A stretch of 64,000 nt of DNA from positions 1,488,001 through 1,552,000 of the forward strand of contig NZ_CP109598.1 in the NCBI RefSeq assembly GCF_036327775.1. Reading direction: 5' to 3'. The notes below the pieces were generated by a model, which was not told the origin of the DNA, made no database searches, and saw only the letters and a program-made list of their open reading frames with translations. Every line of letters begins with the position of its first letter. The stretch's first letter is position 1. This document shows, piece by piece, positions 23,834-33,442 of the stretch. Origin of the DNA: Streptomyces sp. NBC_01498 (GTDB lineage Bacteria; Actinomycetota; Actinomycetes; Streptomycetales; Streptomycetaceae). The translations under genes were made by a program, and so were the position numbers.

Positions 23834-26284
23834 ATGGCCCGCCGCAGCACGAAGACCCCGCCGCCGGAGGACTTCGAGGAGAAGATCCTCGACATCGACG
23901 TGGTCGATGAAATGCAGGGCTCCTTCCTTGAGTACGCGTACTCGGTGATCTACTCCCGTGCCCTGCCGGACGCCCGTGACGGCATGAAGCCGGTGCACCG
24001 CCGGATCGTCTATCAGATGAACGAGATGGGGTTGCGGCCCGACCGGGGCTATGTGAAGTGCGCCCGTGTCGTCGGCGAGGTGATGGGCAAGCTGCACCCG
24101 CACGGTGACGCGTCGATCTACGACGCGCTGGTCCGGATGGCACAGCCCTTCTCGATGCGGCTGCCCCTGGTCGACGGGCACGGCAACTTCGGCTCCCTCG
24201 GCAATGACGACCCGCCGGCCGCGATGCGGTACACGGAGTGCCGGATGGCTGACGCCACGTCACTCATGACGGAGTCGATCGACGAGGACACCGTCGATTT
24301 CCAGTCGAATTACGACGGTCAGGAGCGGGAACCGGTCACGCTGCCCGCCGCGTATCCGAATCTGCTGGTCAACGGCGCCTCCGGGATCGCGGTCGGCATG
24401 GCGACCAACATGGCGCCGCACAATCTGGGCGAGGTCGTCGCGGCGGCCCGGCACCTGATCAAGCACCCGGGCGCCGACCTGGAAACGCTGATGCGGTACG
24501 TGCCGGGGCCCGACCTGCCCACCGGTGGCCGGATCGTGGGCCTCCAGGGCATCCGGGACGCGTACGACAACGGGCGCGGGACGTTCAAGATCCGCGCCAC
24601 GGTCGCCGTGGAGGACGTCACGCCGCGCCGCAAGGGCCTGGTCGTGACCGAACTGCCCTTCACCGTCGGTCCGGAGAAGGTGATCGCCAAGATCAAGGAC
24701 CTGGTCTCGGCGAAGAAGCTCATGGGCATCGCGGACGTCAAGGACCTGACCGACCGGCAGCACGGGCTGCGGCTGGTCATCGAGATCAAGAACGGCTTCA
24801 TCCCCGAGGCGGTGCTGGAGCAGCTCTACAAGCTGACGCCGATGGAGGAGACCTTCGGCATCAACAACGTGGCGCTGGTGGACGGTCAGCCGCTGACGCT
24901 GGGGCTGAAGGAGCTGCTGGAGGTCTATCTCGACCACCGGTTCAACGTGGTGCGCCGGCGCAGCGAGTTCCGGCGCACCAAGCGGCGCGACCGGCTGCAT
25001 CTGGTGGAGGGGCTGCTCGTCGCGCTCCTCGACATCGACGAGGTCATCCGGCTCATCCGGTCCAGCGACAACTCGGCGCAGGCGAAGGAGCGGCTGATCG
25101 AGCGCTTCGCGCTGAGCGAGGTGCAGACGCAGTACATCCTGGACACCCCGCTGCGGCGGCTCACCCGGTTCGACCGGATCGAGCTGGAGAGCGAGCGCGA
25201 CCGGCTCAACGGCGAGATCGACGAGCTGACCGGGATCCTGGACTCGGACGCGGAGCTGCGGAAGCTGGTCTCCGCCGAACTGGCCACGGTGGCGAAGAAG
25301 TTCGGCACCCCCCGGCGCACGGTGCTGCTGGAGTCGGGCAGTTCGCCGGTGACGGCGGTGCCGCTGGAGGTGGCCGACGACCCGTGCCGGGTGCTGATGT
25401 CCTCGACGGGGCTGCTGGCGCGTACGGCCAACGGGGGGCCGCTGGGCCCCGGTGACGGCAAGCGCGTGAAGCACGACGTGATCGTCTCGGCGGTGCCGGC
25501 GACGGCGCGCGGCGAGATCGGCGCCGTCACCTCGGCGGGGCGGCTGCTGCGGGTCCCGGTCATCGATCTGCCGCAGCTGCCCGACACGGCGTCGGCGCCG
25601 AACCTGTCGGGCGGGGCGCCGATCGCGGAGTTCCTGACGCTGGAGCCCGACGAGGCGGTCGTCTGTCTGACGACGCTGGACGAGTCCTCCCCCGGTCTCG
25701 CGCTGGGCACGCTCCAGGGTGTGGTCAAGCGGGTCGTCCCGGACTACCCGTCCAACAAGGACGAGTTGGAGGTCATCACCCTGAAGGAGGGTGACCGGGT
25801 GGTGGGCGCGGCGGAGCTGCGCACGGGCGACGAGGACCTGGTCTTCATCACCTCCGACGCCCAGCTGCTGCGCTATCAGTCCGCGCAGGTCAGGCCACAG
25901 GGGCGGCCCGCGGGTGGCATGGCCGGCATCAAGCTCACCGAGGGTGCCTCGGTGATCTCCTTCACGGCGGTCGACCCGGCGGGGGACGCGGTCGTCTACA
26001 CGGTGGCCGGTTCGCACGGCACGCTGGACGACGCGGAGACGACGGCGAAGCTCACACCGTTCGACCAGTATCCGCGCAAGGGCCGGGCCACCGGCGGGGT
26101 GCGCTGCCAGCGCTTCCTCAAGGGCGAGGACCTGCTGGTCTTCGCGTGGGCGGGCGCGGCCCCGGCGCGGGCCGCGCAGAAGAACGGAGCACCGGCACGG
26201 CTGCCGGAGCCGGACCCGCGCAGGGACGGTTCGGGCACGCCGCCGCCCACGGTCGTCGCCGTCCTGGCGGGCCCGGCGACCTGA
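23834..26284 (+). CDS. parC: DNA topoisomerase IV subunit A (ParC)
   Basis: An 816-residue type IIA topoisomerase A subunit that cuts and rejoins DNA to decatenate daughter chromosomes. It shows the winged-helix/tower core with catalytic Tyr133 in [12 protein letters not shown], the quinolone-region segment [15 protein letters not shown] (about residues 78-92), [20 protein letters not shown], and a C-terminal beta-pinwheel without the GyrA box, which supports ParC over GyrA. The partner parE is about 16 kb away. I use the ATG at 23834 ([17 protein letters not shown]). The frame is open upstream but not conserved. Streptomyces ParC is about this length. Confidence 0.93.
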   Translation: MARRSTKTPPPEDFEEKILDIDVVDEMQGSFLEYAYSVIYSRALPDARDGMKPVHRRIVYQMNEMGLRPDRGYVKCARVVGEVMGKLHPHGDASIYDALVRMAQPFSMRLPLVDGHGNFGSLGNDDPPAAMRYTECRMADATSLMTESIDEDTVDFQSNYDGQEREPVTLPAAYPNLLVNGASGIAVGMATNMAPHNLGEVVAAARHLIKHPGADLETLMRYVPGPDLPTGGRIVGLQGIRDAYDNGRGTFKIRATVAVEDVTPRRKGLVVTELPFTVGPEKVIAKIKDLVSAKKLMGIADVKDLTDRQHGLRLVIEIKNGFIPEAVLEQLYKLTPMEETFGINNVALVDGQPLTLGLKELLEVYLDHRFNVVRRRSEFRRTKRRDRLHLVEGLLVALLDIDEVIRLIRSSDNSAQAKERLIERFALSEVQTQYILDTPLRRLTRFDRIELESERDRLNGEIDELTGILDSDAELRKLVSAELATVAKKFGTPRRTVLLESGSSPVTAVPLEVADDPCRVLMSSTGLLARTANGGPLGPGDGKRVKHDVIVSAVPATARGEIGAVTSAGRLLRVPVIDLPQLPDTASAPNLSGGAPIAEFLTLEPDEAVVCLTTLDESSPGLALGTLQGVVKRVVPDYPSNKDELEVITLKEGDRVVGAAELRTGDEDLVFITSDAQLLRYQSAQVRPQGRPAGGMAGIKLTEGASVISFTAVDPAGDAVVYTVAGSHGTLDDAETTAKLTPFDQYPRKGRATGGVRCQRFLKGEDLLVFAWAGAAPARAAQKNGAPARLPEPDPRRDGSGTPPPTVVAVLAGPAT

Positions 26285-26690
26285 CGTAGGGCGCAGCGCG
26301 GCGCACTCACGACCGGTCCGGGCCGGGCGGTCCGGCACTCACGACCGCTCCGGCCCGGTGGGCTCTCCGGCGGCCGGACCGGGCGGAGCGCGGCGGGCGC
26401 CTCCGCACCGCACGGTAGTTCGCACCGGCGACGACCGGGCCGCTCCGGGCGTGGCCACCGGGGCCGCGTGGGCGCGGGCCGCCCCGCGCCCCTCCACCGC
26501 AGGCACCCCCGGGGGCCACGGGAGGTGGCCCCCTTCAGGACTCGTGCGCGTCCGCGCCACGTACACGCGCGGCACTCCGCCTTGAGACACGTCGCACCGG
26601 CCGGATGCCGCGCGGCGGGCGCTCCCCCGGTCCGGCCCGACCCGCACGACAGGTACGGGCCGGAGGCCGGAAAGGCGCCTCGTTCGCGCG
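26285..26690. other. Intergenic region after parC
   Basis: About 400 bp between convergent parC and the GH13 gene. It is very GC-rich and without a credible gene. It holds two identical 13-bp copies of GCACTCACGACCG (26303-26315 and 26335-26347), 32 bp apart, each followed by a TCCGG-rich stretch that could form stem-loops ending parC transcription. Confidence 0.4.
26303..26347. repeat. 13-bp direct repeat downstream of parC
   Basis: GCACTCACGACCG occurs at 26303-26315 and 26335-26347 with a 32-bp period. The flanking GC-rich sequence is partly repeated too, suggesting a small local duplication. Confidence 0.55.
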
Positions 26691-28337
26691 TCAGCTCCGC
26701 AGCCACGCCGCCGTGTCCTGCGGCAGCCGGCCCTCCTCGTCCAGGGGGCCGCTGGTGAGCAGGACGTGCGTGTGGGCGGGCAGCTCCGTCGGGGGGCCAC
26801 CGAGGTTGACGACGCAGATCAGTCCGTCGCCCCGGGTGAAGGACAGCACCCCGGGAGGGGACGGCAGCCACGTCAACAGCTCCCCGGCGGCCGGGGGTTC
26901 GCCGTCCCCGGCGGCCCGCGCGGCGGCGAACCCCGGCTCCGTACGGCGCAGCCGCAGTGCCCGCCGGTACAGGCTGAGCATCGAGTGCGGGTCGTCCGTC
27001 TGGAGGTCGGCGGCGTACTTCGGCCAGGACTCCGGCTGCGGCAGCCACGGCTCGGTGTCCCCGCCGAATCCGGCGTACGGCGCCTCCGCCGTCCAGGGCA
27101 GGGGGACGCGGCAGCCGTCCCGGCCCGGATCGGTCCCGCCGGACCGGAAGTGCATCGGGTCCTCGATGCGGTCGCGCGGGATGTCGGCCTCGGGCAGGCC
27201 CAGTTCCTCGCCCTGGTAGATGTAGACGGCGCCGGGGAGCGCGAGGGAGAGCAGCGCGGCGGCGCGCGCCCGGCGGGTGCCGAGTTCCAGGTCGGTGGGG
27301 GTGCCGAAGGCCTTGGCCGCGAAGTCGAAGCGGGTGTCCTCGCGCCCGTAGCGCGTCACGGTGCGGGTGACGTCGTGGTTGGAGAGCACCCAGGTCGCGG
27401 GGGCGCCGACCGGGGCGTGCTCGGCGAGCGTGTCGTCGATGGAGGTCCGCAGCGGGTCCGCGTCCCACCGGCAGGACATGAAGCTGAGGTTGAAGGCGGT
27501 GTGCAGTTCGTCGGGGCGCAGATAGCGGGCGAACCGTTCGGCGTCCGGGAGCCAGACCTCGCCGACGAAGATGCCGCCGTACTCGTCGGCGATGGCGCGC
27601 CAGGAGCGGTAGATGTCGTGGAGTTCGTCGCGGTCCACGAAGGGGTGGGGGTCGGTGCCGGGGGTGAAGTCGGGCAGGGCGGGGTCCTTGGCGGGCAGGA
27701 CGGCCGAGTCGATGCGTACGCCGGTCACGCCCCGGTCGAACCAGAAGCGCAGTACGTCCTCGTGCTCCCGGCGGACCGCCGGGTGGGCCCAGTTGAGGTC
27801 GGGCTGGCCGGTGGCGAAGAGGTGCAGGTACCACTCGCCGTCCGCCACCCGGGTCCAGGGGACGCCGGCGAACTCGGACACCCAGTTGTTCGGGGGCAGT
27901 TCGCCGTTCTCGCCGCGCCCCGGGCGGAAGTGGAAGAGTTCGCGCTCGGGGCTGCCCGGTCCGGCGGCCAGCGCGGCCTTGAACCAGGCGTGCTGGTCGG
28001 AGACATGGTTGGGCACGATGTCGACGATCGTCCGGATGCCCAGTTCCCGGGCCTCGGCGATGAGTTTCTCCGCCTCGGCGAGGGTGCCGAAGGCCGGGTC
28101 GATGGTCCGGTAGTCGGCCACGTCGTAGCCGCCGTCGGCGAGCGGCGAAAGGTACCAGGGGGTGAACCAGAGTGCGTCCACGCCCAGTTCCACGAGGTAC
28201 GGCAGCCGGGAGCGCACGCCGGCGAGATCACCGGTGCCGTCGCCGTCGCCGTCGGCGAAGCTGCGTACATAGACCTGGTAGATGGCGGCGTCGCGCCACC
28301 ATTCGACGGTGGCCTCGGCCGGCTCGATGGCTGCCAC
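26691..28337 (-). CDS. GH13 alpha-glucosidase, cytoplasmic
   Basis: A 548-residue glycoside hydrolase family 13 enzyme of the oligo-1,6-/alpha-glucosidase branch. It has the N-terminal DAAIYQVYVRSFADGDGDGTGD (about residues 14-35, including a Ca-type Asp loop), TIVDIVPNHVSDQH (region I, about 105-118), GVRIDSAV (nucleophile Asp, about 208), FVGEVWLPD (acid Glu, about 257) and LSNHDVTR (about 320). No signal peptide is present. The GTG at 28337 has GAAAGGA 8 bases upstream. It is last in a putative operon with a CUT1 ABC importer, so it should hydrolyse imported oligosaccharides to glucose. The linkage preference cannot be read from the sequence. Confidence 0.9.
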   Translation of the reverse strand: MAAIEPAEATVEWWRDAAIYQVYVRSFADGDGDGTGDLAGVRSRLPYLVELGVDALWFTPWYLSPLADGGYDVADYRTIDPAFGTLAEAEKLIAEARELGIRTIVDIVPNHVSDQHAWFKAALAAGPGSPERELFHFRPGRGENGELPPNNWVSEFAGVPWTRVADGEWYLHLFATGQPDLNWAHPAVRREHEDVLRFWFDRGVTGVRIDSAVLPAKDPALPDFTPGTDPHPFVDRDELHDIYRSWRAIADEYGGIFVGEVWLPDAERFARYLRPDELHTAFNLSFMSCRWDADPLRTSIDDTLAEHAPVGAPATWVLSNHDVTRTVTRYGREDTRFDFAAKAFGTPTDLELGTRRARAAALLSLALPGAVYIYQGEELGLPEADIPRDRIEDPMHFRSGGTDPGRDGCRVPLPWTAEAPYAGFGGDTEPWLPQPESWPKYAADLQTDDPHSMLSLYRRALRLRRTEPGFAAARAAGDGEPPAAGELLTWLPSPPGVLSFTRGDGLICVVNLGGPPTELPAHTHVLLTSGPLDEEGRLPQDTAAWLRS

Positions 28338-28362
28338 GTGACGGTCCTTTCGGGCAGGTGGG

Positions 28363-28418
28363 ACTCCGCCGCCGGCCCCGGACAACGGGGCACTGGATGG
28401 GAGGGCCGGCGGCGGAGT
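28363..28418 (-). promoter_or_regulatory. Intercistronic stem-loop between permease and GH13 genes
   Basis: Perfect 16-base arms (28363-28378 and 28403-28418) with a 24-base loop in the 119-bp gap between the second permease and the GH13 gene. It may protect or attenuate the transcript, lowering GH13 expression relative to the transporter. Confidence 0.55.
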
Positions 28419-28456
28419 GCTGGTGGGGAGTGGGTCGTACGGAGCGGAGAGGACGA

Positions 28457-29383
28457 TCAGCCCTTGAGGCCGCCCGCGGTCAGACCGCTCATGATGTTGC
28501 GCTGGAAGATCAGGAAGATGAGCAGCGTCGGGACGGACGCGATGGTGAGCGCCGCGATCAGGACGTTCTCCGGTACACCGCTCGCGAGGGAGTAGATACC
28601 GACGTTGAGGGTCTGTTTGCCGGGGTCGGGCAGGGTGAGCATCGGCCAGAGGAAGTCCTTCCAGACGCCCACGACCGCGAAGATCGACACGACTCCCAGG
28701 ATGGGCCGGGAGATCGGCAGCACCACGGAGCGCAGGGTGCGGGTCGCCGACGCCCCGTCGATGGCCGCCGCGTCCAGCAGCTCCCGGGGGATCGAGTCGA
28801 AGAACCGTTTGAGGAGGAAGATGTTGAAGGCGTTGGTGACGGACGGGAGCCAGATCGCCCAGGGCGAGTTCAGGAGGTTCCGTTCGACGATCGGTACGTC
28901 GAGCACGGTCAGGTACTGCGGTACGACGAGGACGGTCGCCGGGATCATCAGTGTCATCAGCATCAGCCCGAGGATGGCCTTTCCGAAGACCGGCCGCAGC
29001 TTGGAGAGCGAGTAGGCGGCGGCCACGTCGAAGATCAGCTGGAAGGCGAGCGCGCCGAAGGCGTAGTACAGGGTGTTGAAAAGCAGCTTGGCGAGGTCCA
29101 TGACCTTCCACGCCTGCTCGTAGTTCTCCGGGTGGAGTGAGGTCGGGAAGGCGGTCGGTGGGCTCTGCACCACTTCCTGGGTGGTCTTGAGACCGCCGGT
29201 GACCATCCAGTAGAGGGGGCCGAGGAAGACCAGCGTGAAGAGGGCGACCACCAGGGCGAAGGCGATCCAGTAGAAGGCCCTGCCGCGGGATCTGCCCAGC
29301 TGGGCCGGTGAGATCAGGGTCCGCGGGCGGGCCTCGGCGGTGGCGGCCCGATTGCGCCGGGGTACGAGCGTGTTCGCTGTCAT
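28457..29383 (-). CDS. Carbohydrate ABC transporter permease, MalG type
   Basis: A 308-residue inner-membrane permease of the CUT1 sugar importer family, with about six hydrophobic segments. The EAA loop that contacts the ATPase is AAAIDGASATRTLRSVVLPI (about residues 205-225). The ATG at 29383 (MTANTLVPRR) is chosen because GGGGAGAGAAGG precedes it; an upstream GTG at 29413 overlaps the previous gene and lacks such a site. It follows the MalF-type permease by 13 bp. As usual in Streptomyces, no ATPase gene is in the operon; the shared MsiK ATPase encoded elsewhere is the likely energiser. Confidence 0.9.
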   Translation of the reverse strand: MTANTLVPRRNRAATAEARPRTLISPAQLGRSRGRAFYWIAFALVVALFTLVFLGPLYWMVTGGLKTTQEVVQSPPTAFPTSLHPENYEQAWKVMDLAKLLFNTLYYAFGALAFQLIFDVAAAYSLSKLRPVFGKAILGLMLMTLMIPATVLVVPQYLTVLDVPIVERNLLNSPWAIWLPSVTNAFNIFLLKRFFDSIPRELLDAAAIDGASATRTLRSVVLPISRPILGVVSIFAVVGVWKDFLWPMLTLPDPGKQTLNVGIYSLASGVPENVLIAALTIASVPTLLIFLIFQRNIMSGLTAGGLKG

Positions 29384-29396
29384 GCCTTCTCTCCCC

Positions 29397-30359
29397 TCAC
29401 TCGTCCTCGCCACCGCGACTGAGCCGCACGTACACCGCGGAGAAGCCCGCGAGGAGTACGAGCAGGACGAGTCCGAGTGCGGCGGCGCTGCCGTAGTTGT
29501 TGAAGTTGAACGCGTACTGGTAGATGAGATAGACGACCGTTGTCGTGGAGCCTTCCGGCCCGGCCCCGTTGGTGAGCAGGAACGGTTCGGTGAACACCTG
29601 CATGGTCGCGATGATCTGCATGAGCAGCATCAGCGAGAGAATGAGCCGGGTCTGCGGAATGGTGACGTGCCAGATCTTGCGGAGGATTCCCGCGCCGTCC
29701 AGTTCGGCCGCCTCGTAGAGCTCTCCGGGAATTCCCTGGAGTGCGGCGAGATAGATGAGGGTCGCCCCGCCCATGTTCATCCAGGTCGCCGCGACGACCA
29801 CGGAGAGCATGGCCGTGTCGGTGTCCTGGAGCCATTGCTGTGCGGGCAGGCCGAAGGTCTCCAGGATGCGGTTGAACAGGCCGTATCCGGGGTCGTAGAA
29901 GTACTTGAAGAGCAGTACCGACGCGACCGGCGGCAGCATCACGGGGAGATAGACGAGCAGCCGGAGATATCCCTGGCCATGCCGGAATTCGTTGATGACG
30001 ACGGCGATGACGAACGGGACGACGAATCCGAGCAGCAGCGCGAGGGCGGTGAAGAGGAGCGTGTTGCGCCAGGCCTGCCAGAAGGCGGGGTCGTTGAAGA
30101 TGTACGTGAGGTTGGACCAGCCGGCCCAGGTGGTCTCTCCGTTCTCGGTCTTCTGGAAGGCCAGGATGAATTCCCTGACCATCGGATACCAGGAGAAGAA
30201 CGAGAAGCAGAGCACGGCTCCGATCAGGAATCCGTGCGCCGAGAGATTGCGGCGTACGGAACGGAGGAACTCCTCGCGGGCGGAGTCCGTCCGGGCGGGG
30301 CCGGGGCGTCCTTCGCGCGGCGGGGTCGCCTTGCTCTTGGACAGGGTGGGGGCCGACAT
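29397..30359 (-). CDS. Carbohydrate ABC transporter permease, MalF type
   Basis: A 320-residue CUT1 permease, six hydrophobic segments after a basic N-terminus (ending about residue 35). The EAA-type loop is EAAELDGAGILRKIWHVTIP (about residues 215-235). The ATG at 30359 has GAGGAGAG close upstream. It lies between the solute-binding protein gene and the MalG-type permease on one strand and forms the channel with the latter. Confidence 0.9.
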   Translation of the reverse strand: MSAPTLSKSKATPPREGRPGPARTDSAREEFLRSVRRNLSAHGFLIGAVLCFSFFSWYPMVREFILAFQKTENGETTWAGWSNLTYIFNDPAFWQAWRNTLLFTALALLLGFVVPFVIAVVINEFRHGQGYLRLLVYLPVMLPPVASVLLFKYFYDPGYGLFNRILETFGLPAQQWLQDTDTAMLSVVVAATWMNMGGATLIYLAALQGIPGELYEAAELDGAGILRKIWHVTIPQTRLILSLMLLMQIIATMQVFTEPFLLTNGAGPEGSTTTVVYLIYQYAFNFNNYGSAAALGLVLLVLLAGFSAVYVRLSRGGEDE

Positions 30360-30445
30360 GGTCTCTCCTCGGTGCCGGTGCGCGGACTCGGTGACGCGCG
30401 GACGGACGGAGCGCGGCTGCGGGCCGGTCGCTGCGGACCTGCCCG

Positions 30446-30482
30446 CGGGCGGGACCGGGTCCGCGTGACCCGGTCCCGCCCG
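30446..30482 (-). promoter_or_regulatory. Intercistronic stem-loop after the solute-binding protein gene
   Basis: Perfect 15-base arms (30446-30460 and 30468-30482) with a 7-base loop, 4 bp after the binding-protein stop and 87 bp before the MalF-type start. Such hairpins after binding-protein genes usually stabilise the upstream message, giving more binding protein than permease. Confidence 0.65.
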
Positions 30483-30486
30483 TCCG

Positions 30487-31908
30487 TCACTGAGTCGCCA
30501 GGACTTGGTTGACCTGCTGCTCGGCGGTCGTCAGCAGCTTGTCGACGTCCGCGTCCTCGTTGGTCAGCACTCCCGACATCGCGACGTCGAGGATCTTGTA
30601 GATCTCCTGCGCCTTCGGCGGCTCGGCCTTGCCCTTGACCGGGTTGTCCATGAAGGGCTTGAAGTTCTCGACCGGCATCGTCGCGTGCTGGCCGCGCTGC
30701 GCGTCGTCCTTGGCCTTGGAGTCGCCGAGCCAGAAGTTCGGCTGCGGGAGTCCGACGGGCAGCTGGTCGGCCTTGCTGCGCTCCCAGTTGAACTGGCCCT
30801 TGCCCGGGGTGAGGAACTTGAAGTTCTGCCAGGCGATGGCGGCCTTGATCTTGTCGGGCGAACTGCCCTTCTTGATCATGTAGTTGTTGCCGCCGAAGAG
30901 GGTGGCCTGGGCGCCGGGGATCGGTCCCATGCCGAAGTTCTCGTACTTGGCGCCGAGTTGCTGGACCATGTACGTGATGTCGTCGGGCGCGGCGAGGAAC
31001 ATGCCCAGCTTGTCGGTGGCTATCCGCTTCTGGAGATCGCCCCACTTGAGCAGCTGGGTCTTGCCCATGCTGTCGTCCTCCCACCGCATGGTGTGCAGGT
31101 TCTGGAGGACCTGCTTGCCCAGGTCGGTGTTGAACGCGGCCTTCTTGCCCGTGGCGTCGACGACCTCACCGCCGAGACCGTAGAGGGACGCGGTGAAGTG
31201 CCAGCCGCCGTTGTTGCCCGCGCTGTACTCGCCGAAGCCGGAGACACCGCCGCCGAGACCGGCGATCTTGTCGGAGGCCGTACGGACGTCTTCCCAGGTG
31301 GTCGGGGGCGAGTTGGGGTCGAGCCCGGCCTCGTCGAAAAGCTTCCGGTTGACCAGCAGGCCCATGGTGTAGTTGCTGGTCGGCAGGCCGTAGAGCTTGT
31401 CGTCCTGCTTCAGCACACCGAGGACGTCCGGGTCGATGTCCTTCAGCGCGGGGACGGTCTTGTCGGTGACGTACGCGGAGATGTCCGCGGCACCGTCGTT
31501 GTCCAGCACCTGCTGAAGGTCGGTGAAGTAGGTGTAGAACACGTCGGGCTGGGACTTCGCCTTGAGCATCGCGGTGAAGCGCGGGGGCTCCAGGCACTGG
31601 CCCGGGGTGGACTTCCCGTCGATGGTGACGTTCGGGTACGTCTTGTTGAACTCCTTGACGTCCTCCTTCCACTCCTTGAGCTCCGCCGCCTTGGCGGCCG
31701 GCGGCATGCAGTCGATCGAGAGCGTCACCTTCGCCTTCGGGTCCAACGGCGCTGACGGGTCGGACGACCCGCCGCCGGAGTCGCCGTCGTCGTCGCTGCT
31801 GCTGCTGCTCGTGCCGCAGGCGGCGAGAGTCAGGGCGAGCACGGTGACAATGGCGGCCGCGGCGGTGCGGTCGATACGGCGATTACGGCGGAACCCAGCA
31901 CTTCTCAT
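30487..31908 (-). CDS. Sugar-binding lipoprotein of a CUT1 ABC importer
   Basis: A 473-residue extracytoplasmic solute-binding protein. The lipoprotein signal has a basic N-terminus, a hydrophobic core and lipobox LTLAAC (Cys about residue 33), then a Ser/Asp/Gly linker. The body is a family-1 binding fold: KVTLSIDC, SQPDVFYTYFTDLQQVLDN, DKLYGLPTSNYTMGLLVNRKLFDEAGLDP (given here in parts) and WFLAAP-like ligand loops. It is divergent enough from Streptomyces MalE that the substrate cannot be assigned directly. The ATG at 31908 has GAAGGGGA upstream. It is first in an operon with two permeases and a GH13 enzyme. Confidence 0.88.
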   Translation of the reverse strand: MRSAGFRRNRRIDRTAAAAIVTVLALTLAACGTSSSSSDDDGDSGGGSSDPSAPLDPKAKVTLSIDCMPPAAKAAELKEWKEDVKEFNKTYPNVTIDGKSTPGQCLEPPRFTAMLKAKSQPDVFYTYFTDLQQVLDNDGAADISAYVTDKTVPALKDIDPDVLGVLKQDDKLYGLPTSNYTMGLLVNRKLFDEAGLDPNSPPTTWEDVRTASDKIAGLGGGVSGFGEYSAGNNGGWHFTASLYGLGGEVVDATGKKAAFNTDLGKQVLQNLHTMRWEDDSMGKTQLLKWGDLQKRIATDKLGMFLAAPDDITYMVQQLGAKYENFGMGPIPGAQATLFGGNNYMIKKGSSPDKIKAAIAWQNFKFLTPGKGQFNWERSKADQLPVGLPQPNFWLGDSKAKDDAQRGQHATMPVENFKPFMDNPVKGKAEPPKAQEIYKILDVAMSGVLTNEDADVDKLLTTAEQQVNQVLATQ

Positions 31909-32214
31909 CGATGGTCCCCTTCGGGCATGAGCGTGGAAGGCCCGCGGCTGAAACTCTGCCGGGGCGCGGCACACTCAACCACCGCCGACAGGAGACCGCA
32001 AGATGTCGCGCCGTTTTCGTAAAAGTTTGACAGTCTTCCGCATCGTCCACCGCCCGTACCGGGGACCGGAGTTGGACAGGGCGGGATTTGCCGGACAGAC
32101 CCCCCGGGACGGCCACAGGGCCCCCGAGGGGGCCCTGGAAGGGGCTTGCGGGGCCGCGGGAGCGTCGCGCGGCGGGAAGAAGTCGCGGGCGGGCGCGCGG
32201 CGGGGCCGCGGGCG
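31909..32214. promoter_or_regulatory. Promoter region of the sugar transporter operon
   Basis: A 306 bp gap between the LacI gene end and the binding-protein start. An AT-rich patch at about 32011-32035 (TTTTCGTAAAAGTTTGAC on the + strand) is the only such stretch and is the likely promoter/operator region for the minus-strand operon. No clean palindrome is seen. The LacI terminator hairpin occupies 32116-32137. Confidence 0.4.
32116..32137 (-). terminator. Hairpin after the LacI-family gene
   Basis: CAGGGCCCCC at 32116-32125 faces its complement at 32128-32137, about 80 bp after the LacI stop. The inner pairs must open to make a loop. Confidence 0.55.
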
Positions 32215-33222
32215 TCAGCGGGGCGACTGCGCCGTGGAGCCGCGTACCACCAGCTCCGGCTCGAACAGCAGCTCGCCGGGCGGTACGGCGCCGCCCTGGA
32301 TCTGCGCGCACAGCAGTTCCACGGCGGCCCGCCCCATGGCCTCGATGGGCTGGCGGACCGTCGTCAGCGGCGGCTCGGTGCAGTTCATGAAGGCCGAGTC
32401 GTCGTAGCCGACCACGGAGACCTCGCCGGGCACGTCGAGTCCGCGCCGGCGGGCGGCCCGCACGGCGCCGAGCGCCAGCGGGTCGCTCGCGCAGATGATG
32501 CCGGTGACCCCCCGGTCCAGCAGCCGCGCGGCGGCGGCCTGGCCGCCCTCCAGGGAGAACATCGACCGCTCGACGCACTCGTCGGGCAGCGACTCCCCCG
32601 CCGCCTTGGCCGCCGCGACCGCGGCGGCGAGCTTGCGCCGCGACGGTACGTGGTCGGACGGGCCGAGGACCAGGCCGATGCGCTCGTGGCCGAGCGAGGC
32701 CAGATGGCGCCACGCCTGCTCGACGGCGACGGCGTCGTCGCAGGAGATGGTCGGGAAGTCCAGGTTCTCTATGGGCGCGTTGATGAGCACGACCGGGATC
32801 CGGCGCTCGTGCAGCTGGCGGTAGTGCTCGTGGGGCGCGTCGGCCTGCGCGAAGAGACCGCCGGCGAAGACGACGCCGGACACCTGCTGCTGGAGGAGCA
32901 GCTCGACGTAGTCCGCCTCGGAGACACCGCCCTTGGTCTGCGTGCACAGCACGGGGGTGAGCCCCTGCTGCGCGAGCGCGCCGCCGATCACCTCGGCGAA
33001 GGCGGGGAAGATCGGGTTCTGGAGCTCGGGCAGGACCAGACCGACCAGCCTGGCGCGCTCGCCGCGCAGCTGGGTCGGCCGCTCGTACCCCAGCACGTCC
33101 AGCGCGGTCAGCACGGACTGCCGTGTGGCCTGGGAGACTCCCGGCTTGCCGTTGAGCACCCGGCTGACCGTGGCCTCGCTGACCCCAACCTTCTTCGCCA
33201 CCTGAGCAAGTCGTCGCGTCAT
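32215..33222 (-). CDS. LacI-family sugar-responsive repressor
   Basis: A 335-residue LacI/GalR regulator. The N-terminal helix-turn-helix begins MTRRLAQVAKKVGVSEATVS and continues RVLNGKPGVSQATRQ with the hinge around residue 50-58. The periplasmic-binding-like sensor domain follows (VGLVLPELQNPIFPAFAEVI, about 62-81; GYDDSAFMNCTEPPLTTVRQP, about 278-298). Upstream there is no ribosome site; TAGTCT lies 7 bases before the ATG, so the mRNA may be leaderless. Four GCAAG/CTTGC copies surround the start, candidate autoregulatory sites. It is upstream of the transporter operon on the same strand and is the likely regulator of the locus. Confidence 0.92.
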   Translation of the reverse strand: MTRRLAQVAKKVGVSEATVSRVLNGKPGVSQATRQSVLTALDVLGYERPTQLRGERARLVGLVLPELQNPIFPAFAEVIGGALAQQGLTPVLCTQTKGGVSEADYVELLLQQQVSGVVFAGGLFAQADAPHEHYRQLHERRIPVVLINAPIENLDFPTISCDDAVAVEQAWRHLASLGHERIGLVLGPSDHVPSRRKLAAAVAAAKAAGESLPDECVERSMFSLEGGQAAAARLLDRGVTGIICASDPLALGAVRAARRRGLDVPGEVSVVGYDDSAFMNCTEPPLTTVRQPIEAMGRAAVELLCAQIQGGAVPPGELLFEPELVVRGSTAQSPR

Positions 33223-33251
33223 GAACGCAAGACTAGCGCAAGCGATGCAAG
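33206..33251. promoter_or_regulatory. Repeated CTTGC elements at the LacI gene start
   Basis: On the + strand GCAAG occurs at 33206-33210, 33227-33231, 33238-33242 and 33247-33251, that is CTTGC repeated in the minus-strand promoter and first codons. Similar TTGCAG-type repeats are reported at Streptomyces maltose/amylase promoters bound by MalR/Reg1-type LacI proteins, so this may be an autoregulatory operator. Confidence 0.4.
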
Positions 33252-33379
33252 CTACTTACTTCTGAGCGTAAAGTCCCTGCACAGACCGGGTACCGCGTGG
33301 CGGGGTTCCCGGCGCCGTACGGGCGAGACCCGTACGCCGCGGGGGCAGGGCCCCGGCACCGGGCCGGACACGGGCCCGA

Positions 33380-33408
33380 TGCCGCCCGGGGAAGACCCCC
33401 GGGCGGCA
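33380..33408 (-). terminator. Hairpin terminator after the GH87 gene
   Basis: Perfect 12-base arms (33380-33391 and 33397-33408, core TGCCGCCCGGGG) with a 5-base loop, 35 bp downstream of the GH87 stop on the minus strand. Confidence 0.75.
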
Positions 33409-33442
33409 CCAGGTTCAGCGCCTCACCCTCGCCAACCCGGTG

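Noticed and set aside
32215..33222. Naming the LacI gene malR/reg1
   Set aside because: It is close in layout to MalR-type regulators, but the binding protein beside it is not MalE-like and LacI paralogues are many; left unnamed.
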